The notes beneath the pieces are model-generated. The model worked only from the letters and a program-made list of their open reading frames with translations, did not search any database and was not told the origin of the DNA. DNA of 64,000 nucleotides from contig JBKBII010000001.1 of the NCBI GenBank assembly GCA_046299415.1, positions 62,001-126,000 on the forward strand, read 5' to 3'. The stretch comes from JBKBII01 sp046299415 (GTDB lineage Bacteria > Pseudomonadota > Gammaproteobacteria > Ectothiorhodospirales > Ectothiorhodospiraceae). The translations under genes were made by a program, and so were the position numbers. Positions 1 to 7,744 of this stretch are shown here, piece after piece (the first letter of the stretch is position 1; every line of letters starts with the position of its first letter).

Positions 1-1068
1 GGCCAGAACGTTCATCACGGCCTGCGTGCCAACGATCTGGGAACTCGGCGTAACGAGTGGCGGGTAACCCAGGTCTTCCCGTACCTTCGGGATTTCGAGT
101 AAAACCGCGTCGAATTGATCGAGGGAGTCTTGTTCGCGCAGCTGGTTGGCGAGATTCGAAATCATGCCGCCGGGCACCTGGTTGATCTGTACGCGGGTAT
201 CAACACCGGTGAATGTGCTTTCGAAGCGCTTGTATTTGCGGCGCGCTTCGATGAAGTGTCGATTGACGCGCTGCAGGGCGTCGAGATCGAGCCCGGTGTC
301 ATGGGGCGTCCCGCGCAGGGCCGCGACCATGGATTCGGTGGGCGGGTGGCTGGTGCCGCCCGCAAACGCCGATAGCGCCGTCTCGATATGACGGCAGCCG
401 GCTTCGATCGCAACCCAGTGGCACATTTCGGCTTGACCCGAGGTCGCGTGGGCGTGCAAGTGAATGGGTACATCGAGCGCGTCGAGTAGACCGCTGACAA
501 GCTCACGGGTGGCGGTGGGTGTGAGTAGCCCGGCCATGTCTTTGATGGCGATGGATTGCGCGCCCATCGCGATCATCTCTCGCGCCATGTCGATGAAGCC
601 GCGGACGTGATGAACTGGCGATACGGTGTAGCAGATCGTGCCTTGTGCATGGCGGTCGGCTTCGCGAACGGCTTCGATCGCGGTGCGCAGGTTGCGGACG
701 TCGTTGAGGGCATCGAAGATGCGGAAGATGTCCATGCCGGCGTCGGCCGTGCGCGCGACGAAGGCGCGTACGGTGTCGTCGGCGTAGTGGCGGTAGCCGA
801 CGAGATTTTGACCACGCAACAGCATTTGCAGGCGCGTGTTCGGTAGCGCGGCTCTCAGGGTTTTCAGGCGTTCCCAGGGGTCTTCTTTGAGAAATCGCAG
901 ACAGGTATCGAAGGTGGCGCCGCCCCAAACCTCAAGCGAGTAGAAGCCGATCGCGTCGAGATCGGCGCAGGCCGGTAGCATGTCTCCGGTCCGCATGCGC
1001 GTTGCGATTAGGCTTTGATGACCGTCGCGTAGCGTGACGTCGGTGATGTGGACGCGGTCAAGGTTCAT
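1..1068 (-). CDS. pycB: Pyruvate carboxylase subunit B (carboxyltransferase), partial
   Basis: The frame runs open for 356 codons from an ATG at 1068 to the window edge, so the C-terminal part, including the expected biotinyl domain, lies outside. The N-terminus shows the carboxyltransferase motif TDVTLRDGHQSL (residues 9-20), then IKDMAGLL with the catalytic lysine, and HLHAHATSG with metal-binding histidines. The family is shared by oxaloacetate decarboxylase alpha subunit and PycB. Because the neighbour upstream is a biotin carboxylase, I infer two-subunit pyruvate carboxylase, making oxaloacetate from pyruvate and bicarbonate. It lies 152 bp downstream of pycA in the same direction, probably one transcript. 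An oadA label is possible if a Na+-pump partner exists outside the window. Confidence 0.9.
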   Translation of the reverse strand, partial: MNLDRVHITDVTLRDGHQSLIATRMRTGDMLPACADLDAIGFYSLEVWGGATFDTCLRFLKEDPWERLKTLRAALPNTRLQMLLRGQNLVGYRHYADDTVRAFVARTADAGMDIFRIFDALNDVRNLRTAIEAVREADRHAQGTICYTVSPVHHVRGFIDMAREMIAMGAQSIAIKDMAGLLTPTATRELVSGLLDALDVPIHLHAHATSGQAEMCHWVAIEAGCRHIETALSAFAGGTSHPPTESMVAALRGTPHDTGLDLDALQRVNRHFIEARRKYKRFESTFTGVDTRVQINQVPGGMISNLANQLREQDSLDQFDAVLLEIPKVREDLGYPPLVTPSSQIVGTQAVMNVLA

Positions 1069-1220
1069 GGTTGATCTCGCTGGTCCGTCCCAATGGGCTG
1101 AGTGGGGTCGTTTGAGAGCCGAGTCGAGGGGGCGAGGGGCGTGTCCCGGAACGTCGGCGGGGGCGGTCGGCCTGCGGCGCCTGGTGGCATGGGTGTCGGA
1201 TCCTCTCGAATGGCGTGTGC

Positions 1221-2639
1221 TCAAAGCCTGTGATGCGCGGCGATCGCAGTCGCGATGGCAATCGCCAGACCACGGTCGGAACGCGGCTGTGGCTGGCGGG
1301 CGAGTTCTGGGTGGTTGGCGAGAAAACTGGTGTCAAAACTCGCGGCACGAAACTCCGGGTGATCAAGAATCGCAAGGTGAAAGGGGATCGTGGTGCGAAC
1401 GCCGTAGACGCCGAGGTCGGTCAGCGCTCTTTTTGCTCGTGGGATCAGTTGTTCCCAGTCGAGTGCCCAGACGCAGAGCTTGGCGCACATCGAGTCATAA
1501 TGAGGCGGAATCGTGTATCCGGTGTAGATCGCGCCGTCTGTTCGGACACCGGGCCCGCCAGGGGCGAAATAGCGGGTGATGCGACCGAACGAGGGAAGAA
1601 AGTCGTTGGCCGGGTCTTCGGCGTTGATGCGGCATTCGAGAGCGATACCGCGAACTTGAACTTCGTCTTGGCGATAGCGCAGGGGGAGGCCCGAGGCGAT
1701 GCGGATCTGCTCTTGGACGATATCGATTCCGGTGATGAGTTCGGTGACGGGATGTTCGACCTGCAGACGCGTGTTCATTTCCATGAAGTACGCCTGACCG
1801 TCTTGAGCGACGAGGAATTCAACTGTGCCGGCGTTGACATAACCGACGGCGCGGGCAGCGTCGACGGCCCATTGCCCGAGACGTTGTTGCAGCTCTGGAT
1901 CGATTTGCGGGCTAGGCGCGATTTCGATCAGCTTCTGGTGACGCCGCTGGATCGAGCAGTCGCGTTCGAACAGGTGGATGACATGGCCGTGGGCGTCTCC
2001 GAGGACCTGAACTTCAATGTGTCGAGGGTTGACGATCGCCTTTTCGACGAAGATTTCGGTGGAGCCAAAGGCGCGTGTGGCCTCTGAACGAACGCGATCG
2101 AACTGACGCTCGAGCTCGGTTTCGTCATGACACAGGCGAATGCCCCGACCCCCACCGCCGTTGGTTGCTTTGAGCATGACCGGATAGCCGATCCGGGCGG
2201 CTTCGTCACGCGCGTGCTGGAGGTCGCGGAGATTGCCCTCAGAGCCCGGTGTGACGGGGATGCCCGCTGCCTGCATGGTTTGGCGTGCCGCGATCTTATC
2301 GCCCATGCGTCGGATCACTGCGCCGGGTGGACCGACGAATCGAATGCCGGCCCGTTGGCAAGCCTCGGCCAATGCCGGGTTCTCTGATAGAAAGCCGTAG
2401 CCGGGATGGAGAGCATCGCAACCCGCGGCCCGCGCGACGTTGATCAGGCGCGGGATCGATAAGTAGCCACCCATCGAATCGGGGCCGATCGAGTAGGCCT
2501 CGTCGGCTTTTTTGACGTGTAGCGCGTGTCGGTCCGCTTCGGTGTGCACCGCGACCGATGTGACGTCGAGCTCGCGGCAGGCGCGTACGATGCGCACCGC
2601 GATCTCTCCCCGGTTAGCGATCAGCAGCTTTCGAATCAT
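1221..2639 (-). CDS. pycA: Pyruvate carboxylase subunit A (biotin carboxylase)
   Basis: The 472-residue protein opens with MIRKLLIANRGEIAVRI, the classic biotin carboxylase N-domain. An ATP-grasp glycine loop (KATNGGGGRG, near residue 158) and the EMNTRLQVEHPVTE motif (near residue 288) follow. It carboxylates biotin on the partner protein using ATP and bicarbonate. AccC of acetyl-CoA carboxylase is the close alternative, but accC normally sits beside accB; here the next gene is the pyruvate carboxyltransferase subunit, so PycA is preferred. Length is normal for the family (about 450-470), with a short alanine-rich tail. It is the first gene of the pycA-pycB unit, transcribed away from the TonB receptor. 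Confidence 0.92.
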   Translation of the reverse strand: MIRKLLIANRGEIAVRIVRACRELDVTSVAVHTEADRHALHVKKADEAYSIGPDSMGGYLSIPRLINVARAAGCDALHPGYGFLSENPALAEACQRAGIRFVGPPGAVIRRMGDKIAARQTMQAAGIPVTPGSEGNLRDLQHARDEAARIGYPVMLKATNGGGGRGIRLCHDETELERQFDRVRSEATRAFGSTEIFVEKAIVNPRHIEVQVLGDAHGHVIHLFERDCSIQRRHQKLIEIAPSPQIDPELQQRLGQWAVDAARAVGYVNAGTVEFLVAQDGQAYFMEMNTRLQVEHPVTELITGIDIVQEQIRIASGLPLRYRQDEVQVRGIALECRINAEDPANDFLPSFGRITRYFAPGGPGVRTDGAIYTGYTIPPHYDSMCAKLCVWALDWEQLIPRAKRALTDLGVYGVRTTIPFHLAILDHPEFRAASFDTSFLANHPELARQPQPRSDRGLAIAIATAIAAHHRL

Positions 2640-3541
2640 GTGCCGTCCAGGTTCCCGAGCTGAGGTGAGTGCACGTTGGCGAGTGTTTGGCGCCAGTCGT
2701 TTGCGATGGCGCGGGCGGTCAGTGATGTCGTGGGTCTTGTCTCGATAGCCGAATGTGAGGCGATGTATGCGGGTCGAATGGATTCTTGCGTTGAATCGCG
2801 GCGCGTGGGTCTTCGGTCATTGGGTGTCGACGATACGGTGTGGGCGTCGAGGTCTCGGTATTCGGTATCGGATTATTTCGACGCCCCGATCGCTGACGCA
2901 AGCCTTGGACGGTGCGCCGTCTTCACACACCTCAGGATAATCGAGTCAATCCGTCAGGTGTCGAATCGAAATCATAAAGTGATGCGCGGACGATCGTCTC
3001 GCTGCCAGGCGTTGCAAACTCTAAGGCTGCTCGGTCACCGACGACCCTTCGATTGTCGGTCAACAGCCGATCGACGGCCGACGGTCTGGCGGGACGATCG
3101 GGGCGCCCTGGGCCGCTGTGCGGTTTTGCCACGGATGTTGGACGGCCGTCACGGCACCTCGAAAGATGATGCAATGATTCGGTGAGTGTGATTCCGCGTT
3201 TCGCGCTGCGGACAGAATACTGCGTCGCCGTGCAGCATCTGTAAGCTCTCGACGCGGACACCCGCAGCGAACGCCCGAGTGGAGTGCTTGAATGCTGCGG
3301 CGCGATCGCGCCAGCTGGTTCTTGCGTGTTCGGTCGATCGGCAGTTCGAACAGAGAGCTGCGGTGATGGGCGTCTCGATTCGTGGGTGATGATCGTTTCG
3401 ATGCGCCGAGGTCCGCGAGGCAGCCATGTTTGGTTCATCGACGATTCATTGCGTATGCTGCGCGCTGGTCGGTCGCTCGGGTGTGAATCGATACCGAGTC
3501 GGCGCGAATCGTTGCTCAAGTCGATGACGGTGGCTGTGTTG
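2640..3541. other. Divergent intergenic region, 902 bp, no gene seen
   Basis: This stretch separates pycA (minus) from the TonB receptor (plus). Open frames on both strands exist but have arginine- and serine-rich compositions with no recognisable fold. A LysR-type regulator, common beside pycA, is absent. I saw no cobalamin riboswitch or convincing Fur box. Promoters for both flanking genes presumably lie here. Confidence 0.6.
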
Positions 3542-5758
3542 ATGTCAGGATGTGATGCTTTGAAACAGTCGTCAGTGCGATCGAGATCGCTGATTTCCAT
3601 TGCATGCAGGGTCGTTCATGCGCGCTTGCGGGTGTTGTTGACCGTCGCGCTGATGATGCCGATCGTGGCTTGGGCGCAGGTTGTGATCGAGCCCTCTGGC
3701 GACGACGTCGATGTCACCCGGCTCGATGCCGTTTCGGTGACGGCGGCCGGCTATGAGCAGAGCCTGACCGACTCCGCTGCAGCCGTCGCGATCGTGACCG
3801 CGGACGACTTTGCCCGTTCGAACGCGCGTTCCGTTGGCGAGCGTTTGCTGTTGGAGCCGGGCATTTCTACCGCTGTCGATGGTTCTGTGGGTTTCGATCC
3901 TATCGTGCGTGGACTCAAGCGCGATCAGGTGCTGGTGTTGGTCGACGGCGTGCGTGTCAATGCGCTGCAACCACCGTCGCGCGGCAGTTTGACGGCCTAT
4001 GTGCACCCGGACCTGATCGAGCGCGCAGAAGTGGTGAAGGGGCCATCGTCGGTACTGTACGGCTCGGGTGCGATGGGCGGTGTGATCAATATCATCACGC
4101 GAAGCGCTGGTTTTTCGGCGGAGCCCGACACCCAGGGTTTCGTGCGTTTTGGCGCTTCGAGCGTCGACCGCGGTTTGCGCGCGGCGGCGGGCGTGGCGTA
4201 CACCGACGAGCGCGTTGTGCTCGAGTTACAGGGCGCTGGCTCAGACGCCGATGACTATCGTATGGGTAACGGCGAACGGTTGCGCGAATCGGGCAACCGT
4301 CATACGGCGTTGTATGGACAGATCGCATGGCAGCCGAGTGATGCGCAAACGTTGCGTCTGAGATTGCAGCGTGATCGCCGCGAGGACGTGTGGTTTCTCG
4401 CGTCGCGCACCTTCGTGCCGAACGACACGCCGACGCAGCCGGCGGGCGTCAACACGCACTATGCGCCTTCGCAGACACGCAATGCGGTGGTGCTGGACTA
4501 TGAGGCGGATTTGGGACGGGCGCTGGGTCTCGTGGGCGATCCGATCGTCAAACTGACCGCTTACCGCCAGCGCCTCGATCGTGGCAACTACGATTTCAAC
4601 GACCGTCTGCAGCGCGATTATCGGCAGTCGGACACGCGATTCGAGACCGATGGGTTGCGCGGCCAGATCGAGTTCTCGCCGGGCGATCGACAGGTGGTGC
4701 TGTTGGGTGGCGAGGCGTGGCGGTTGCGGGCGTCGCCGGTCTCGTTTCTGGGCCTAATCAACACGGATTATGTGCCGGTGGTGCGGGTGCCACTGATCGA
4801 AGACGCGGAACTCGAGTCGGTGGGCGTTTTTGCTCAACATGAGACCTATCTGGATGCTGCGACATTGAACCTTGGACTGCGCGTCGATCGTGTGATCGGG
4901 CGGGCCGAGGCGGCGCAGAACGTGGCGCCACCGCTGGAGCGAAAAGACACGACGGTATCGTGGTCGTTGGGTGGGGTGTGGCACTGGCGTCCGGAGATCG
5001 AGCCGTATGCACGCGTATCGGAGGGGTATCGTGCGGCAAGTTTGTTGGAGCGTTTCCTGACGTATCCGTATTCCGATGGTTTTACCTGGCGCTCGGATCC
5101 ACAGTTGGCGCCGGAACGCAATCGCGCTTTCGAGATCGGCGCGCGTGGGCAAATCGATGGGTATACCCGTTACGCCGTGTCGTTGTTCGAGAGCCGGATC
5201 CGCGATTACATCGGAGGACGAGTCATCGATGGGGCGCCCATTCCGACGAAGCAGACGGTCAATTTGACGCGGGCGCGAGTTCGTGGGGTCGAGTTGGCGA
5301 TTGAACGGCGTGTTGGGCCGGCGACGACGGCGAGCCTGGCCGCGACGTGGTTGCGGGCGGATAACCTGGATCCAGCGTTTTCCGAGCCGCTCGCGCAGAC
5401 GCCGCCGCCGGAGGCTGTTGTCGGGTTGCGTTATGCACCGCCGCGGGGGTGGCAGGCGGACGCGCAACTTCGTGCCGTCTCTCGTCAGTCGCGCGTGGGA
5501 ACCCGTTTCACGGGTGGAACCGAGCGCTCCACGTCGGGGTTTGCAACCGTTGATTTGGGATTCGGATTTGCCTTCGGGGACGTCGGTGGGCTACGTGATG
5601 CGCGTTTGCGCTTCGCGGTCGAAAACCTGTTCGATCGTGCGTATCGTGAACACGTCAATGAGCTGACCGAGGCGCGCTTGGTGGCTGGCGGCGGTCGTGT
5701 GCAGGATTTGCTGCGGCCGGGGCGCAATCTGTCTTTGGTTTTTGATGCTCGTTTTTAG
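3542..5758 (+). CDS. TonB-dependent outer membrane receptor
   Basis: Outer membrane beta-barrel importing a scarce nutrient, powered by TonB. From the ATG at 3542 it is 738 residues; the frame is open further upstream (to 3284), but the hydrophobic signal segment (VLLTVALMMPIVAWAQ) is nearer this start. After the signal comes a TonB-box-like DAVSVTA, a plug domain with DGVRVNALQPP, VVKGPSSVLYGSGAMGGVINI, and a barrel ending in a typical phenylalanine (DARF). The C-terminal ENLFDRAYREHVNEL and late PGRNL pattern resemble haem, copper and siderophore receptors; the substrate cannot be read from sequence. No clear ribosome site precedes any start. No transporter partners are nearby. Confidence 0.85.
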   Translation: MSGCDALKQSSVRSRSLISIACRVVHARLRVLLTVALMMPIVAWAQVVIEPSGDDVDVTRLDAVSVTAAGYEQSLTDSAAAVAIVTADDFARSNARSVGERLLLEPGISTAVDGSVGFDPIVRGLKRDQVLVLVDGVRVNALQPPSRGSLTAYVHPDLIERAEVVKGPSSVLYGSGAMGGVINIITRSAGFSAEPDTQGFVRFGASSVDRGLRAAAGVAYTDERVVLELQGAGSDADDYRMGNGERLRESGNRHTALYGQIAWQPSDAQTLRLRLQRDRREDVWFLASRTFVPNDTPTQPAGVNTHYAPSQTRNAVVLDYEADLGRALGLVGDPIVKLTAYRQRLDRGNYDFNDRLQRDYRQSDTRFETDGLRGQIEFSPGDRQVVLLGGEAWRLRASPVSFLGLINTDYVPVVRVPLIEDAELESVGVFAQHETYLDAATLNLGLRVDRVIGRAEAAQNVAPPLERKDTTVSWSLGGVWHWRPEIEPYARVSEGYRAASLLERFLTYPYSDGFTWRSDPQLAPERNRAFEIGARGQIDGYTRYAVSLFESRIRDYIGGRVIDGAPIPTKQTVNLTRARVRGVELAIERRVGPATTASLAATWLRADNLDPAFSEPLAQTPPPEAVVGLRYAPPRGWQADAQLRAVSRQSRVGTRFTGGTERSTSGFATVDLGFGFAFGDVGGLRDARLRFAVENLFDRAYREHVNELTEARLVAGGGRVQDLLRPGRNLSLVFDARF

Positions 5759-6200
5759 TCCAGCTGTGTCTGGTGTGCCGTTCGATTTGACTGTTCGAGG
5801 CGACGCTGAACAGACTCGAGAGTCGTGCGCGGCGCGAGAGGCCCGGAGTGCGGCGACTGGGCTATCACTCCGAATTCAAGCGACCAAGATGAAACACGCT
5901 GAGAGGCTACGGCGCAAGCACCGCACAGCGATGAATCCGCGCCGTCATTCATCGCGAGTGTCTCTTTGAACCTTAGGTCGGTTTGCGGTCCTCATATTGT
6001 CAGTCGTCAGGCGATGTCAGATCAGGCGCCTTGATCAACTGTCGAATACGGGGCGAGAGACGACGCATTCACGGCGTCAGTCGCTATCTCATTGGGTGAA
6101 ACCAAGCCGCTAGGTCGATTGGCGTCCGATACCCTTGGACCGTTAGTCTTGAAGACTGATTTTGGCGGCGATTTTCGGACAGCAACCTAAGGAATAGGCG
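5759..6200. other. Intergenic region, 442 bp
   Basis: No credible gene. The only structure noticed is a short palindrome, AGTCTT-G-AAGACT (6145-6157), 43 bp before the lplA start, which could be an operator. Confidence 0.5.
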
Positions 6201-7292
6201 ATGACGGATAACTGTTCTCGGCTGCGGGTGATCGACTTCGGGTTTGTGCCAGCGATTGACTCTCAGGCGGTTTATCACGGCATCGCCGAGGCGATGCGCG
6301 ATGGCGATACGCCGGTGCTGACACTGGTGAATCCATCTGACCCGTACGTTTGTGTTGGTTTGCACCAAGACATCGATAAGGAGGTCGATCGCGATTTTTG
6401 CACCCGTGAAGGTGTGGCGATCGTCCGGCGGCATGTCGGGGGGGGCGCCGTTTATCTTGATTCGGGGCAGATGTTTTTCCATTTCATCTATCCGTCGACG
6501 ATTGCACCGAAGTTCGTTACGCGGATCTACGAGCAGTTCATCGCGCCCGTGGTGGCGACGTATCGCGCGCTCGGGGTCGAGGCGACCTTCCGTCCGGTGA
6601 ACGATATTCACGTCAATGGGCGCAAGATTGGGGGGACAGGCGCCGCGACGATCGGCGATGCAACGCTGATGGTCGGATCGTTCTTATTCGATTTTCCGAT
6701 CGATAAAATGGCGCAAACGCTTAAGGTTCCATCAGAGAAGTTTCGCGACAAGCTTCATCAGGGCTTGAAGGATTACATGACGACATTGACTCGTGAGTTG
6801 GGTACGCCACCGGATCGTGAGGTCGTCAAGGCGAGTTTCCTCGAGCAGGTGGCGGCGCATTTGCACGTTGCGATCGAGGAATCGTCACCGACGGCGGCCG
6901 AAGCTCAGGCGATCAGGGACGCGGAGGCTTGGTTGTCGTCGAGCGAGTGGACTGATAGGCCCGGGAAAAAGGCCGTGGCCAATGGGGTCAAGATCGCGGC
7001 AGGGACTCATCTGACCGAGGGTGTGCACAAGGCCCCAGGTGGTTTGATTCGGGTTGAGCTGTTGACGCGCGACGACCGGATTGCGGCTCTGGGTTTGAGC
7101 GGCGATTTTACTGTGTTCCCGCCGGATGGGATGCAGCGGTTGGCCGAGGCGCTACTCGACCAACCGCTTGAGAAGACTGGTTTGGAAGCTGTCGCGGGGA
7201 AGGTGCTCGAAGCCCTCGAGATCGACGTGCCCGGTGTGACTGCGGCAGACGTGACACAGGCCATTCTGTCGGCAATGCCAAAGGATTATTGA
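6201..7292 (+). CDS. lplA: Lipoate-protein ligase A family protein
   Basis: Predicted to attach lipoate (or octanoate) to lysines of lipoyl-domain proteins, using ATP. The 363-residue protein has the BPL/LplA catalytic fold: the RRHVGGGAVYLD motif near residues 74-85, then NDIHVNGRKIGGTGAA near residues 134-149 with the conserved lysine in GRKIGG. The C-terminal third resembles the accessory domain of long LplA proteins. The ATG at 6201 has AAGGA ten bases before it. No lipoyl-dependent enzyme or lipoate synthase is nearby, so its client is unknown. A biotin ligase is less likely given the RRHVGGGAVY motif. Confidence 0.85.
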   Translation: MTDNCSRLRVIDFGFVPAIDSQAVYHGIAEAMRDGDTPVLTLVNPSDPYVCVGLHQDIDKEVDRDFCTREGVAIVRRHVGGGAVYLDSGQMFFHFIYPSTIAPKFVTRIYEQFIAPVVATYRALGVEATFRPVNDIHVNGRKIGGTGAATIGDATLMVGSFLFDFPIDKMAQTLKVPSEKFRDKLHQGLKDYMTTLTRELGTPPDREVVKASFLEQVAAHLHVAIEESSPTAAEAQAIRDAEAWLSSSEWTDRPGKKAVANGVKIAAGTHLTEGVHKAPGGLIRVELLTRDDRIAALGLSGDFTVFPPDGMQRLAEALLDQPLEKTGLEAVAGKVLEALEIDVPGVTAADVTQAILSAMPKDY

Positions 7293-7744
7293 ATGCGTCG
7301 AATGCTGACAACCTGGCGCTTGCCGACGTGACGCCATTGCACGAATGTCGGTTTTCGAGGCGAGCGCTGGATCGGGCGAGCCTAACGATTGCCCTCAACA
7401 CTGCAGTTTCCGGCGTCGTGATCCGGTCATCGGAGATGCCGAGTCGGGAAGCCGCTGAACCTCTGGCAAACCTTGGCTTGAGTGTTCTTCACGACGGCTC
7501 GGCGCTCGGATTGGGTCGCGAAATGAGTCTCGACGTCCACGACTCGGCGCGCGGAGTGATGGTGGTCCCGCTTGAGGCGTGTTACGGATGAGCTGGATGT
7601 CCTGTTTGATTCAGCTATCGGCATCGCGTGCAATCTCGGCCTTGAACTGCGGATGACGCATGGATGAACGCACAGAAAGTGCGTTATTGTTTTGGCTATT
7701 GACCGCAGACCGACTCGGTCACGAATCACAACCAGGGGGCGGGA
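7293..7744. other. Intergenic region, 452 bp
   Basis: An open frame begins at a TTG overlapping the lplA stop and runs 100 codons, but it shows no ribosome site, family likeness or fold. A terminator-like hairpin sits near the fimV end of the gap. Confidence 0.5.
7667..7693 (+). terminator. Possible intrinsic terminator or leader hairpin before fimV
   Basis: Perfect 7-bp arms AACGCAC / GTGCGTT enclose the loop AGAAA and are followed by the T-rich ATTGTTTT. It could end lplA read-through, or form in the fimV leader 60 bp before its start. Confidence 0.4.

Noticed and set aside
3000..3541. Cobalamin riboswitch or Fur box before the TonB receptor
   Set aside because: No conserved B12-box or convincing Fur palindrome was found by eye.
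2932..3600. Minus-strand 222-residue frame in the pycA-TonB receptor gap
   Set aside because: Composition is Arg/Ser/Thr-rich with no hydrophobic core or motif.
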